A stretch of DNA of 64,000 nt, from NCBI RefSeq assembly GCF_028401415.2, contig NZ_CP171821.2, forward strand, positions 3,906,001-3,970,000. Direction: 5' to 3'. This stretch comes from Glaciecola sp028401415. Its GTDB lineage: Bacteria; Pseudomonadota; Gammaproteobacteria; Enterobacterales; Alteromonadaceae. The position numbers were made by a program, and so were the translations under genes. Within the stretch, counting starts at the first letter, position 1. Every line of letters starts with the position of its first letter. Positions 43,009 to 52,490 of this stretch are shown here, one piece after another. The notes beneath the pieces are model-generated. The model saw only the letters and a program-made list of their open reading frames with translations, did not search any database and was not told the origin of the DNA.

Positions 43009-44529
43009 CTATATAAGACTCTTTCTTTGGTTGGATGGGGGAATGTTTAACGATTCCCGATATTTTGCAATGGTTCGCCGAGCAACCTGAATGCCTTGTT
43101 CAGCGAGCATTTGTGCAATTTTACTATCACTTAATGGCTTGCTTGTTGGCTCTACCGCAACCAGCTTCTTAATTAAGGCTCTAATTGCAGTAGAAGAACA
43201 ATTTTCGCCTGATTCGGTTGCCACATGTGAAGAAAAGAAATACTTTAATTCAAATATACCGCGAGGCGTATGCATATATTTTTGCGTGGTTACGCGGGAA
43301 ATAGTTGATTCATGCATATCCACCATTTCGGCTACGTCATTAAGCACCATAGGCACCATTTTCTCAGGGCCTTTTTCAAAAAACTCTCGCTGCCGTGACA
43401 CAATACAATGAGAGACTTTGAGTAAAGTCTCGTTGCGGCTCTCTAAGCTTTTGATAAACCATTTTGCTTCTTGTAAATGTGACTTAATAAACTGAGAATC
43501 GTTCGGGTTTTTTGTTGTTTTTCCTAAGCTCGCATAGGTTTCGTTTACTGAAAGTGCAGGCAATGCATCGTTATTTAATTCGACCGTCCAAACACCGTTC
43601 TTTTTGTATACATTCACGTCAGGAATGACATATTCAGGCTCCTTCGCGGAGATTGCACTGCCTGGGCGAGGATTGAGCGTTTTTAGTAAGCGCATCACCT
43701 CTCGAAGGTCGTCCTCTTTGAGCTTCGTTTTTCGCATTAGCGTGCGATAGTCTTTACTCGCTAGCAAATCGGAGTATTCATTGATAATCGCTTTCGCTTC
43801 GTCTAACCAAGGCGTGTCTTTATCGAATTGCGCTAGCTGGACGCTGAGACACTCTTGCACAGAGCGAGCTCCTGCGCCTAGGGGATCAAACATTTGCACA
43901 CGTTTGAGTACACATTCGACTTCGTCAAGCTCAACTTCTTCGTTGTCAATGCTTTCTAAAATATCTTCACTGCTGGTGGTCAGATATCCCGACTCATCAA
44001 TCGAGTCAATAATTGCGATGGCAATAGAGCGGTCGATTTCTGAAAAGTGCGTGAGTTCCACTTGCCACATGAGGTGATCTTGAATGCTATCCGACGTTTC
44101 CCCTTGAAACACATAATCATCATCAGGATTAGTGCCCACCATTTTAATGGGCGCAGAGCTTGAGCCCAAATATTCCTCCCAAGAGCTATCAAGGGGTAGG
44201 TCATCCGGCAGATCACCTTTTTCAAGCGCGTCGTGGCTATCCATATTGTCACTGCCAGAGAGTACTTCTGTTTCGGCGCTAGAGGCAGAGTTTGCGTCTT
44301 GTTCTGAATTTGACTCTGACGCCTTTTCTTTTTTGGATTCGTCGCCTCGTGAATCATCACCATCTGAGAACTCTTGCTCAGTCATCTCAAGAAGGGGGTT
44401 TGATTCTAAAGCCTCTTGGATTTCCTGTTGTAAATCTAAAGTAGATAGCTGCAAGAGTTTTATCGCCTGCTGAAGCTGCGGCGTCATGGTGAGCTGCTGA
44501 CTAAACTTTAGTTGTAACGAGGGTTTCAT
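43009..44529 (-). CDS. rpoN: RNA polymerase sigma-54 factor
   Basis: This 506-aa protein starts with the glutamine-rich region I (QLTMTPQLQQAIKLLQLS) that contacts bacterial enhancer-binding proteins. An acidic region (about 55-110) follows, then the core-binding domain and the RpoN box ARRTIAKYRE (483-492) that recognises the -24 element. It directs transcription of nitrogen, motility and other genes. It heads the rpoN-hpf-ptsN-rapZ-npr set, 69 bp after lptB. Confidence 0.96.
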   Translation of the reverse strand: MKPSLQLKFSQQLTMTPQLQQAIKLLQLSTLDLQQEIQEALESNPLLEMTEQEFSDGDDSRGDESKKEKASESNSEQDANSASSAETEVLSGSDNMDSHDALEKGDLPDDLPLDSSWEEYLGSSSAPIKMVGTNPDDDYVFQGETSDSIQDHLMWQVELTHFSEIDRSIAIAIIDSIDESGYLTTSSEDILESIDNEEVELDEVECVLKRVQMFDPLGAGARSVQECLSVQLAQFDKDTPWLDEAKAIINEYSDLLASKDYRTLMRKTKLKEDDLREVMRLLKTLNPRPGSAISAKEPEYVIPDVNVYKKNGVWTVELNNDALPALSVNETYASLGKTTKNPNDSQFIKSHLQEAKWFIKSLESRNETLLKVSHCIVSRQREFFEKGPEKMVPMVLNDVAEMVDMHESTISRVTTQKYMHTPRGIFELKYFFSSHVATESGENCSSTAIRALIKKLVAVEPTSKPLSDSKIAQMLAEQGIQVARRTIAKYRESLNIPPSNQRKSLI

Positions 44530-44598
44530 CTACTTCCTTTCGTTAATTCGCACTAACGTACAAGCGTATACACATTCACGTATACGTCTAGCACCGAG

Positions 44599-45327
44599 TT
44601 AAAGAGCAAACTGTTCGCCTAAATATACGTCTCTTACGGTTTGGTTCGCTAGTATCTCATCAGGCTTGCCCGATGCGATTAATTCGCCGTGACTGACGAT
44701 ATAAGCTAACTCGCAAACGTCTAAGGTTTCTTTCACGTTGTGGTCTGTGATTAAGACGCCAATACCACGCTCTTTAAGCTGATATATGATCTTCTTTATA
44801 TCATTAACAGAGATTGGGTCAACACCTGCAAAAGGTTCATCAAGCAATATAAATTTGGGGTTTGCCGCTAGAGCCCGCGCTATCTCGACTCTGCGACGCT
44901 CTCCACCAGATAAACTCATGCCCAAATTATTTCTTATGTGATTGATACTGAAGTCATCTAGCAGTTCATCTGCATGCTGCTCCTGTTGGCCTTTGTTCAA
45001 CTCTTTTCGTGTTTGCAATATGGCCATAAGATTTTCATACACGGTGAGTTTTCTGAAAATCGATGCTTCCTGAGGGAGATAACCTATGCCGTGACGAGCA
45101 CGCTCATGCATTGGCAGTAAGGTAATATCGAGTTGGTCAATTTGAATCAAGCCAGCGTCCAGCGGAACAAGCCCAACGATCATATAAAAGGTGGTCGTTT
45201 TGCCCGCACCGTTTGGTCCTAACAGACCCACAATTTGACCAGTTGACACTTGTATACTGACATCGCGTACAACCTGCCGAGACTTATATGATTTTGCCAA
45301 GTGTTGCGCGCTTAAGGTGCTACTCAC
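44599..45327 (-). CDS. lptB: LPS export ABC transporter ATPase LptB
   Basis: This 242-aa ATPase has Walker A GPNGAGKTTT, the signature LSGGERRRVEIARAL and Walker B FILLDEPFAGVDP, plus an ITDHNVKETL H-loop. As a dimer it powers LptFG. Its ATG overlaps the end of lptA by four bases. lptF and lptG are at 11.7-13.8 kb. Confidence 0.96.
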   Translation of the reverse strand: MSSTLSAQHLAKSYKSRQVVRDVSIQVSTGQIVGLLGPNGAGKTTTFYMIVGLVPLDAGLIQIDQLDITLLPMHERARHGIGYLPQEASIFRKLTVYENLMAILQTRKELNKGQQEQHADELLDDFSINHIRNNLGMSLSGGERRRVEIARALAANPKFILLDEPFAGVDPISVNDIKKIIYQLKERGIGVLITDHNVKETLDVCELAYIVSHGELIASGKPDEILANQTVRDVYLGEQFAL

Positions 45328-46034
45328 AGGGGATTCTCATCTTCATTGGTTTTCTTTTCTTTATCGCCATTTTTCTTTTTATCGTCGTCAGCTGTGCTGT
45401 CTTCGTTAGACTCAAGTTCTTCAGTTGAAAAGGCACCTGGGCTAATGACTGTTCTCACGGCCTCTTGGCTATTTTCGTCACTTGACGCCAGAATTTGTTC
45501 TTTAGTCATATCAAATACGATTAAGTCGCCGGTCACGCTAACCTCATTTTGCATTATCAGCGCGTCGCCATCCAGAGAAAGGCTTTTTGCAGCTACTTTG
45601 TAAATGATCTCATTAGCGCTTGCATTAACCCAGCTACCATCGTCTTTTCTTTGTCGATAGCTTGCTGGCTTGCCACTTGCAATAATGATTTCCTGACCAC
45701 TACCTTGTGATGCGTCAACTTCAACTTTGTCGGCGGTAAGTTCTAAACTACCCTGGCGAATCACAACATTTTCGATAAATATTGACGTCTTATTTTTACC
45801 ATCAATACTTTGGTCTCTTGAGTCAACAGTAACGGGTAGTGAGAAGTCAGTACTGATTGTTGATAACTCTTCTACTTGCTCTTGAGACTGCACTTGAGGT
45901 TGTGCGTTAGACTCTTCCGTTTGCGCGTAAGCTGCAGCGGTAACGCCCATCAGACAAGTGATACCTGCAAAGCATGCTAGAAAAAAGCTATTGGCGCGGG
46001 AAAAATTGTGTTCGAACATGTTCTTTGAGCTCAT
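45324..46034 (-). CDS. lptA: LPS transport periplasmic protein LptA
   Basis: A signal peptide (FFLACFAGITCLMGVTAAAYAQ) precedes an OstA/LptA beta-jellyroll with VEVDASQGSGQEIIIASGKPA and a repeated strand pattern. LptA forms the periplasmic bridge for LPS. The C-terminus has an unusual charged tail (about 30 residues rich in D/E/K/N, including DDDKKKNGDKEKK). The start could be ATG at 46034 or five codons later at 46019; neither has a strong ribosome-binding site. The gene overlaps the 3' end of lptC. Confidence 0.92.
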   Translation of the reverse strand: MSSKNMFEHNFSRANSFFLACFAGITCLMGVTAAAYAQTEESNAQPQVQSQEQVEELSTISTDFSLPVTVDSRDQSIDGKNKTSIFIENVVIRQGSLELTADKVEVDASQGSGQEIIIASGKPASYRQRKDDGSWVNASANEIIYKVAAKSLSLDGDALIMQNEVSVTGDLIVFDMTKEQILASSDENSQEAVRTVISPGAFSTEELESNEDSTADDDKKKNGDKEKKTNEDENPL

Positions 46035-46548
46035 ATTGTTGGTTGGCTAAATCGCCTTGTATTCCGACACTCGTGACGTGGTAATCGACGCCACTGATAT
46101 TTACAACTTGGTCGGAACTCAATGTTTTGGATTGTAAATCAATTTCGATGAATTCGGTGGTAATTTGTTGGACATACTCATCAGTTCGTAAATTCACAAT
46201 TTTCACATCTTTTTCTAATTGAATGCGATTATTGTCATATAAAGTCCCTTCAGCTGCGGTAACCTGCCATGGTTCACCGTTATCCAGATAGAGTGTATAC
46301 ACTGGGTTATCAAATACGGCGAAGCCCAATTCTTCATAGTGCTCCATTTTATCGGCAGCGACTTGGTGGGCAAGATTGCCCTGCTCATCATAAAGTTTAC
46401 TGTTGAGATTAACTGCTTGATAGTTTGGCACCAATGGAGAGCCTGCGTCATCGTCGGGGGCTTCAGAGGATTCCTCAAATAGAATAGGGAGATAGAGTAA
46501 CAATACACCCGTAAAGATGATTGCAATACTATAGCCAATACGGTTCAA
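45988..46548 (-). CDS. lptC: LPS export protein LptC
   Basis: This 186-aa bitopic protein has an N-terminal membrane helix (IAIIFTGVLLLYLPILF) and a periplasmic LptC jellyroll with LAHQVAADKMEHYEE and AEGTLYDNNRIQLEKDV. It joins LptFG to LptA. It overlaps kdsC at its start by four bases and lptA at its end. Confidence 0.92.
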   Translation of the reverse strand: MNRIGYSIAIIFTGVLLLYLPILFEESSEAPDDDAGSPLVPNYQAVNLNSKLYDEQGNLAHQVAADKMEHYEELGFAVFDNPVYTLYLDNGEPWQVTAAEGTLYDNNRIQLEKDVKIVNLRTDEYVQQITTEFIEIDLQSKTLSSDQVVNISGVDYHVTSVGIQGDLANQQYELKEHVRTQFFPRQ

Positions 46549-47099
46549 AGACTGGCTCCGTGGATACTGTCTAACGCGCCTTTAGCTTGAAGCACGATGT
46601 CACAAAACTCGCGAACCGCTCCTTTACCGCCCGCAAGTTGAGTAACATAGTCAGCTTGGTTTTTAACGAAAGGATGAGCGTCTTGCACCGCGACTTTGAT
46701 ACCGCTAAGTGCAAACATGCCGATATCGGGCATGTCATCTCCAATGCTGGCAACATGATTTGCGCTCAAACCGTTTTGCTCCATCAGGGCCGCCAGGGCG
46801 TCTTGCTTGTTTTCTTCACCTTGAATAATGTACTTTGTGTTCAGTGCGGTCATGCGTTGCTCAACAATATTTGATTGTCGACCTGTGATCACTGCTACAT
46901 CTACGCCCAGCTTAACTAATGCTTTTACCCCATACCCGTCTTTGGTGTTGAAGGTTTTTAGTTCTTCTTGGTTGTTACCCATGTAGAGCATTCCATCTGA
47001 CAAAACACCATCTACATCCAAAACAAGCAATTTGAGCTGTTTGCATGCGTCGAATATTGAGTGTGAAACTTGACCGTATAACGTGTCGACTTGAGACAT
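46545..47099 (-). CDS. kdsC: 3-deoxy-D-manno-octulosonate 8-phosphate phosphatase
   Basis: This 184-aa HAD-family phosphatase has the catalytic DVDGVLSDG motif (Asp28 and Asp30), VITGRQS and the GDDMPDIGM loop. It removes phosphate from Kdo-8-phosphate, giving Kdo for LPS. It starts immediately after the kdsD stop and is followed by lptC with a four-base overlap. Confidence 0.94.
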   Translation of the reverse strand: MSQVDTLYGQVSHSIFDACKQLKLLVLDVDGVLSDGMLYMGNNQEELKTFNTKDGYGVKALVKLGVDVAVITGRQSNIVEQRMTALNTKYIIQGEENKQDALAALMEQNGLSANHVASIGDDMPDIGMFALSGIKVAVQDAHPFVKNQADYVTQLAGGKGAVREFCDIVLQAKGALDSIHGASL

Positions 47100-48059
47100 C
47101 TACACGACCCCGGCTTTGAGCAACATATGCATATTGATAGCTCCGACAATCGTTTGCTGGCTGTCAACGACAATAATGGCGGTAATGCGTTTTTCTTGCA
47201 TAAGGTTAAGGGCATCAATGGCCAAGTCGTCAGGGTGCAATGAGACACCCCCTTTCGTCATTACTTCTCTTATCATGGTTTGGTGAATATCCACTTGTTG
47301 GTCGAATGCTCTGCGCAGGTCGCCATCGGTAAAAATGCCTAAGAGCTGTTTTTTATTTGCGATTGCAGTAATCCCCAGCCCTTTTGACGACATTTCCAAT
47401 AAGGCCTTGCTAAGACTAACGGTGTCATCTACATAGGGTACTTCGCTTCCTGTCACCATGATATCACTTACTCTGAGCACCAGTCGCCTTCCAAGTGCAC
47501 CACCTGGATGAGAAAATGCAAAATCTTCGGCGGTAAAGCCTTTCGCCTCAAGCAAAGCCAGCGCGAGCGCATCGCCCAAGACCAAAGTGGCCGTGGTACT
47601 GGTGGTTGGGGCAAGGCCCAGTGAGCAAGCTTCTTTTTCAATGTTTAATAACAATAAATGGTCTGAAAACCTCGCTAAGCTGCTAGAGGCATTGTTAGAT
47701 ATCGCGATTATTGGCACGCCGAGTCGTTTGACCGAAGGAAGCAATCCAATCAATTCGCTAGTTTCGCCAGAATTTGAAATCGCAATCATAATGTCATGTT
47801 TGCTTAGCATCCCAAAGTCCCCATGGTTTGCTTCACCTGGGTGCATAAAAAACGCGGGGGTTCCTGTGCTTGCTAAAGTGGCGGCAATTTTGTTTCCAAT
47901 ATGCCCAGATTTACCCATGCCTGATACAACCACTTTTCCTTCGCATTTGAGTAAGGTAGAGCAAGCGTCAGTAAAGCTAGCATCCAGTGCATCTTTAAGC
48001 GCAATTAATGCCTGAATTTCATTCGTAAAAGTGCTTTTTGCAGATTTTAAAAAAGTCAT
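47100..48059 (-). CDS. kdsD: D-arabinose 5-phosphate isomerase
   Basis: This 319-aa protein has a SIS sugar-isomerase domain (VVVSGMGKSGHIGNKIAAT and AISNSGETSELIGLLP) followed by two CBS domains (SDIMVTGSEVPYV and IREVMTKGGVSLHPDD). It makes arabinose 5-phosphate for Kdo synthesis. It is two bp after the antiporter gene, as in E. coli yrbG-kdsD. Confidence 0.95.
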   Translation of the reverse strand: MTFLKSAKSTFTNEIQALIALKDALDASFTDACSTLLKCEGKVVVSGMGKSGHIGNKIAATLASTGTPAFFMHPGEANHGDFGMLSKHDIMIAISNSGETSELIGLLPSVKRLGVPIIAISNNASSSLARFSDHLLLLNIEKEACSLGLAPTTSTTATLVLGDALALALLEAKGFTAEDFAFSHPGGALGRRLVLRVSDIMVTGSEVPYVDDTVSLSKALLEMSSKGLGITAIANKKQLLGIFTDGDLRRAFDQQVDIHQTMIREVMTKGGVSLHPDDLAIDALNLMQEKRITAIIVVDSQQTIVGAINMHMLLKAGVV

Positions 48060-48061
48060 AT

Positions 48062-49018
48062 CTATGCGAACAGCCAGATTTGATAGGCGATAAAGATGAG
48101 TAAAAATATCCCTCCCTCTAGGCGAGATATTTTTCGGGTGCCACGAATATTAAAGCAGAATACAAATAACAGCACACTCAAGCCGAGCATCACAAGTGCG
48201 TCTCGACTTGCTGCATTCTCGTCAAGAATACCAGGGTTAATGAGACCTGGCATTGCTAGTACGGCGAGTAAATTAAAAATGTTTGAGCCAATGATATTGC
48301 CTAGCGCTAAATCATCTTCACCCTTCATAACACCAGCGATACTGGCTGCTAACTCAGGAAGACTGGTACCAATTGCTATAATGGTGAGCCCAATAACCAA
48401 TTCACTAATACCAAAATATCTAGCAATCTCTACCGCAGAATCGACTAAAAAATTTGCGCTTAAGGGCAATAACACTAAACCCACAATCACCCATAAAACG
48501 GCAACACCTGTGCTCACATCTGAAGGGATTTCGGTTTCAGTTTCAGATATGAGTGGATCATCTTTATCGACTTTGAAGGACAGCACCGCCATGCCTGCGA
48601 TAACTAAAACGAACAAGGTGATGAGTACTATACCTTCAATACGAGATAAAAAACTATCGTCGATAAAATAGACTGCGAGCAAGGATATGATCAGCATGAC
48701 TGGTAGCTCACGCTTTAGCGTTGAGGATGACACCAGTAAAGGCTTTATCAGGGCGGTAATACCTAATACCAGAGCAATGTTGGTAATATTTGAACCAAGC
48801 GCATTTCCTACCGCTGTATCACTGTTGCCCGAGAGTGAAGCGGTTGCTGCGACCACAATTTCAGGCGCTGAACTTCCCATCGCAACAATAGTGAGCCCAA
48901 TCATCATTGGAGAAACGCCGATATTTTTCGCAAGTGCAGATGCGCCGTATACGAATCTATCTGCACTCCAACTCAAGACTACAAGTCCAACAACAAAAAT
49001 AATTAAATTTATTAGCAC
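48062..49018 (-). CDS. calcium/sodium antiporter (CaCA family, YrbG-like)
   Basis: This 318-aa protein has two inverted repeats of five membrane helices. The alpha-repeat motifs GLTIVAMGSSAPEIVVAA and GLTIIAIGTSLPELAAS contain the ion-binding acidic residues, and GNALGSNITNI and GNIIGSNIFNL follow. It is likely a K+-independent Na+/Ca2+ exchanger. The start is GTG with AGAAG upstream. It begins the kdsD-kdsC-lptCAB series and is divergent from mlaF. Confidence 0.9.
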   Translation of the reverse strand: MLINLIIFVVGLVVLSWSADRFVYGASALAKNIGVSPMMIGLTIVAMGSSAPEIVVAATASLSGNSDTAVGNALGSNITNIALVLGITALIKPLLVSSSTLKRELPVMLIISLLAVYFIDDSFLSRIEGIVLITLFVLVIAGMAVLSFKVDKDDPLISETETEIPSDVSTGVAVLWVIVGLVLLPLSANFLVDSAVEIARYFGISELVIGLTIIAIGTSLPELAASIAGVMKGEDDLALGNIIGSNIFNLLAVLAMPGLINPGILDENAASRDALVMLGLSVLLFVFCFNIRGTRKISRLEGGIFLLIFIAYQIWLFA

Positions 49019-49279
49019 AAACTTCTTCTATAGAAAAACCGCGCGAAAACTGACGCAAATTGTAACGTTTTGGTGTGAAGAAATCACAATTATGTGTTTT
49101 CAAATAAGGTATAACAACAAAATAGATCATTATTTACAGTTTTTATACAGCACCGCGCCTTGAAAAGGACTAAAATATACCTACTTATGGGGCTCGCGTA
49201 ATTCTCGTTACTGTTGCTCTGGTATACCAAGACCTTACGGAAATTTAATGATCACTGCGCTTAGTGTGCAGGTAAAGAC

Positions 49280-49285
49280 TATAAT
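49280..49285 (+). promoter_or_regulatory. candidate -10 element of the mla operon
   Basis: TATAAT matches the sigma-70 -10 consensus exactly and lies 38 bp before the mlaF ATG, in the 305-bp divergent region with the antiporter gene. The -35 region 16-18 bp upstream (GCGCTT-like) is poor, so the promoter may need an activator or may be elsewhere. Nothing else was seen in this gap. Confidence 0.4.
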
Positions 49286-49323
49286 TACAAGGATTTAGAG
49301 CAGGCGCTCATTTTAAAAAGCCA

Positions 49324-50127
49324 ATGCAAAATAATATCGTTTCAATTGACAGTATGCGTTTTAGTCGCGGAGACCGAGTGATATACGAAGATATATCGCT
49401 CGAAGTTGAGCGTGGCAAGATTACCGCCATAATGGGTCCAAGCGGTATTGGTAAAACTACACTGCTTAAGCTTATTGGTGGACAACTTCGACCTGATTCA
49501 GGAAATGTGCTTTTTCAAGGGGAGAACGTTCACCAAGTATCCCGTAATCGCTTGTATGAAATGCGTCGCAAAATGAGCATGTTATTTCAAAGCGGCGCTT
49601 TGTTTACCAATATTTCCGTGTTTGACAACGTTGCGTTTCCACTGCGTGAACACACTAAGTTGGATGAAGATATCATCCGAACGATTGTCATGCTAAAGCT
49701 TGAGGCGGTTGGATTACGCGGTGCCGCTGGTTTGCAGCCAAGCGAATTGTCTGGCGGCATGGCAAGGCGTGCAGCTCTCGCTAGAGCGATTGCTTTAGAC
49801 CCTGAGTTAATCATGTACGATGAACCTTTTGCGGGACAAGACCCTATTTCGATGGGCGTTTTAGTTGCGCTGATCCGCTCACTCAATAAAGCCCTCAACC
49901 TGACGTCAATTGTGGTGACTCACGATGTAAGTGAGGTATTAACCATCGCAGATTATGTGTACATCTTGGCGAACAAGAAAATTATTGGTGAGGGTACGCC
50001 AGAAGAAATCAAGCATTCTAACTCTGAACTCGTGCAACAATTTTTAAACGGAGATGCAGATGGCCCTGTTCCATTCCACTTCCCGGCGAAAGACTTTGCC
50101 CAGAGTATGCTAGAGGTGGACTCATGA
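49324..50127 (+). CDS. mlaF: phospholipid transport ATPase MlaF
   Basis: This 267-aa ATPase has Walker A GPSGIGKTT, signature LSGGMARRAALARAIA and Walker B LIMYDEPFAGQDP. It powers MlaFEDB, which moves phospholipid between the inner membrane and the Mla shuttle to keep the outer leaflet of the outer membrane rich in LPS. It is the first gene of mlaFEDCB, and its last codons overlap mlaE by four bases. Confidence 0.95.
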   Translation: MQNNIVSIDSMRFSRGDRVIYEDISLEVERGKITAIMGPSGIGKTTLLKLIGGQLRPDSGNVLFQGENVHQVSRNRLYEMRRKMSMLFQSGALFTNISVFDNVAFPLREHTKLDEDIIRTIVMLKLEAVGLRGAAGLQPSELSGGMARRAALARAIALDPELIMYDEPFAGQDPISMGVLVALIRSLNKALNLTSIVVTHDVSEVLTIADYVYILANKKIIGEGTPEEIKHSNSELVQQFLNGDADGPVPFHFPAKDFAQSMLEVDS

Positions 50128-50900
50128 ACTTTCTTCAGAGCTTAGGCCGCAGCACAATTGATAAAGTCACCGCCATTGGTGGCTCAAGTATCATGCTCTT
50201 TGGTGCTCTGTTTGCGATCCCCAAATTGAAAAATGTTTATTTGACCATCCAACAAATGTACGTCGTGGGTGTTCAATCATTATTAATAATCATCGTGTCG
50301 GGTCTGTTTATTGGCATGGTGATGGCGCTTCAAGGTTACACAATTTTAGTCAACTATGGCGCAGAAGGTAGCTTAGGTCCAATGGTAGCGCTTTCGATTC
50401 TTCGCGAGCTTGGTCCGGTCGTTACGGCTTTATTATTTGCTGGTAGAGCAGGTAGCGCGCTCACCGCGGAAATTGGTTTGATGAAGGCGACTGAGCAGCT
50501 GAGTTCATTAGAGATGATGGCGGTTGACCCGCTGCGTCGTGTTATTTCACCTCGCTTTTGGGCTGGTGTGATCAGCATGCCAATGCTAGCCGTTATTTTT
50601 TCAGCGGTCGGTATTTTGGGGGGGCATTTAGTTGGAGTGGATTGGTTAGGCGTTGATTCGGGCAGTTATTGGTCAGTTATGCAATCTACCGTTGAATGGA
50701 ACGAAGATGTTGTCAATGGTGTCATTAAAAGTCTTGTGTTCGCGCTAGTAGTGGTATGGATTGCATTGTACAAAGGGTATGCGTGTATTCCTACCTCTGA
50801 AGGAATAAGCAAAGCGACAACTGAAACGGTTGTCTTTTCTTCGCTGTCAATTTTGGGCTTAGACTTTGTCTTAACAGCACTTATGTTCGGCATTAACTAA
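50124..50900 (+). CDS. mlaE: phospholipid transport permease MlaE
   Basis: This 258-aa MlaE/YrbE permease has about five membrane helices and the family motifs GLFIGMVMALQGY, LGPMVALSILRELGPV and SALTAEIGLMKATEQLSSLE. It is the membrane part of MlaFEDB. It overlaps mlaF and is followed by mlaD. Confidence 0.95.
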   Translation: MNFLQSLGRSTIDKVTAIGGSSIMLFGALFAIPKLKNVYLTIQQMYVVGVQSLLIIIVSGLFIGMVMALQGYTILVNYGAEGSLGPMVALSILRELGPVVTALLFAGRAGSALTAEIGLMKATEQLSSLEMMAVDPLRRVISPRFWAGVISMPMLAVIFSAVGILGGHLVGVDWLGVDSGSYWSVMQSTVEWNEDVVNGVIKSLVFALVVVWIALYKGYACIPTSEGISKATTETVVFSSLSILGLDFVLTALMFGIN

Positions 50901-50927
50901 ACAATAGAAAAACTAGGAATGGCAATA

Positions 50928-51449
50928 ATGGGCAGACGAACGGAATTAATGGTGGGTGTATTTGTTGCGATGGCAATTGCGGCAACGTTGCTTTTAGCGC
51001 TAAAGGTCGCAAACCAAGGCATGGCTGGTAGCGGTGACACATACACACTTAATGCTCGCTTCGATAACATTGGCGGTCTAAAAGCTCGTTCTTCGGTAAA
51101 AGTGGGCGGAGTAGTTGTAGGACGGGTAGAGCGCATTTATTTGAATGAACAAGACTTGGTTCCCATGGTCGAACTAGCAATATCTGCTGAATATGCGCAG
51201 ACATTTCCCGACACAAGCAGCCTTTCGATTTTGACTTCGGGTTTGCTTGGAGAGCAGTTTATCGGTTTACAGCCAGGATTTATATTTCCTGAGGACCAAG
51301 AGATAATTGAGGAAGACAAAGTCTGCGAGCTCGCGCCATACGAAGATTGCCCTTATTTAACAGATGGTGAGGAAATCTTTGATACCAAATCAGCATTGGT
51401 GCTGGAAGATTTGATAGGTCAGTTTTTATTCAATCAAGGAAATGAATAA
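50928..51449 (+). CDS. mlaD: phospholipid-binding MCE protein MlaD
   Basis: An N-terminal membrane helix (LMVGVFVAMAIAATLLLAL) precedes one MCE domain with FDNIGGLKARSSVKVGGVVVG and SILTSGLLGEQFIGLQPG. MlaD forms the hexameric lipid-binding ring on the periplasmic side. An in-frame ATG at 50919 directly follows AGGA, too close for good spacing, whereas the ATG at 50928 has AGGA nine bases upstream and is preferred. It is 27 bp after mlaE and 3 bp before mlaC. Confidence 0.94.
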   Translation: MGRRTELMVGVFVAMAIAATLLLALKVANQGMAGSGDTYTLNARFDNIGGLKARSSVKVGGVVVGRVERIYLNEQDLVPMVELAISAEYAQTFPDTSSLSILTSGLLGEQFIGLQPGFIFPEDQEIIEEDKVCELAPYEDCPYLTDGEEIFDTKSALVLEDLIGQFLFNQGNE

Positions 51450-51452
51450 TTT

Positions 51453-52157
51453 ATGAGATACGTAATAACACTTTTACGACAGATAACTCAATATTCAAGC
51501 ATCAGTTTGGTCGTTGTATTGGGCTGCATGATTCACTTCTCGGCAAACGCTCAGCAACGAGTGAAAGTGGATAAAGAGGACCCTTATTTGATGGTGCAGG
51601 AGGTTGCTACAAATACATTTGCGCGAATAAAAGCGGAGCAATCTGCTATTGAATCAGATCCAGAAGTACTTCGCGTGATCATGGAGGAAGAATTGCTGCC
51701 CTACATCGATTACCGCTTTTCTGCATATAAAGTATTAGGAAAGTACGCACGTGGACTTGAGAAAAAAGACCTTTTGGAATTTATCACAGTATTTAGACAA
51801 TATTTGATCACAAGTTATGCAGTTGCAATGGGGTATTATGACAACCAAGTCGTAGAGTTTGAGCCTATGCGTGGTTATGAAGACAGAACCGACGTAACCG
51901 TTAGGGCTGTGATTAAAGATGGCGCTAGACCAGACATCAAAGTTGCCTTTAAAGTTAGAAAAGATCGTCGCAGCGGTGAATGGCAAGCCTACGATATGAT
52001 TGCGGAAGGGATAAGCTTATTATCTAGCAAACAAAGCGAATTTGAGGCTATATTGCGCAAAGATGGTATCCAGCAGGTTATCACCTTGATGCGCGAGAGC
52101 ATAGACGAGCCAATTAGAATTGATGATGAGCCTTCAGAACCAGCAGTGAGTGAGTAA
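51453..52157 (+). CDS. mlaC: periplasmic phospholipid-shuttle protein MlaC
   Basis: A signal peptide (LVVVLGCMIHFSANA) precedes an MlaC/Ttg2D domain with NTFARIKAEQSAI, YIDYRFSAYKVLGKY, and EWQAYDMIAEGISLLSSKQSEF. It carries lipids between MlaA at the outer membrane and MlaFEDB. The 234-aa length is typical. It precedes mlaB without a gap. Confidence 0.93.
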   Translation: MRYVITLLRQITQYSSISLVVVLGCMIHFSANAQQRVKVDKEDPYLMVQEVATNTFARIKAEQSAIESDPEVLRVIMEEELLPYIDYRFSAYKVLGKYARGLEKKDLLEFITVFRQYLITSYAVAMGYYDNQVVEFEPMRGYEDRTDVTVRAVIKDGARPDIKVAFKVRKDRRSGEWQAYDMIAEGISLLSSKQSEFEAILRKDGIQQVITLMRESIDEPIRIDDEPSEPAVSE

Positions 52158-52490
52158 GTGAACATCAACATAAACTTCGATGATGCAGAATGTCCGGTCG
52201 TTTGCCCGTCGGGCACACTAGATAGAGACTCATTGACACAAAATCTATTGGAATTACTGGATAATGGCGCAAACAAAAGGCTTCGCCAAGCGCAGCAGAT
52301 TCAAATTGATTTGTCCAAGGTAGAACGAACAGACACCGCTGGTCTCGCTTGGCTTATTAATGCGATACGCGATTTCTCAAAAGACTCAAAACAACTCAAA
52401 GTAATAAACATTCCGAATGAAGTGCTTGACTTGGCGCGCCTGAGCAATGCGCAACGGCTTTTAACTCCAACTGATTCAGGAAAAATATGA
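52158..52490 (+). CDS. mlaB: STAS-domain protein MlaB
   Basis: This 110-aa STAS protein has the DTAGLAWLINAIRDF motif with the conserved Thr. It binds MlaF and supports its activity. The start is GTG immediately after the mlaC stop, and the gene overlaps ibaG by four bases, showing translational coupling. Confidence 0.85.
   Translation: MNININFDDAECPVVCPSGTLDRDSLTQNLLELLDNGANKRLRQAQQIQIDLSKVERTDTAGLAWLINAIRDFSKDSKQLKVINIPNEVLDLARLSNAQRLLTPTDSGKI

Noticed and set aside
48096..48671. 191-aa open frame opposite the calcium/sodium antiporter gene
   Set aside because: The length comes from the biased codons of a membrane protein on the other strand; the antiporter motifs on the minus strand are decisive.
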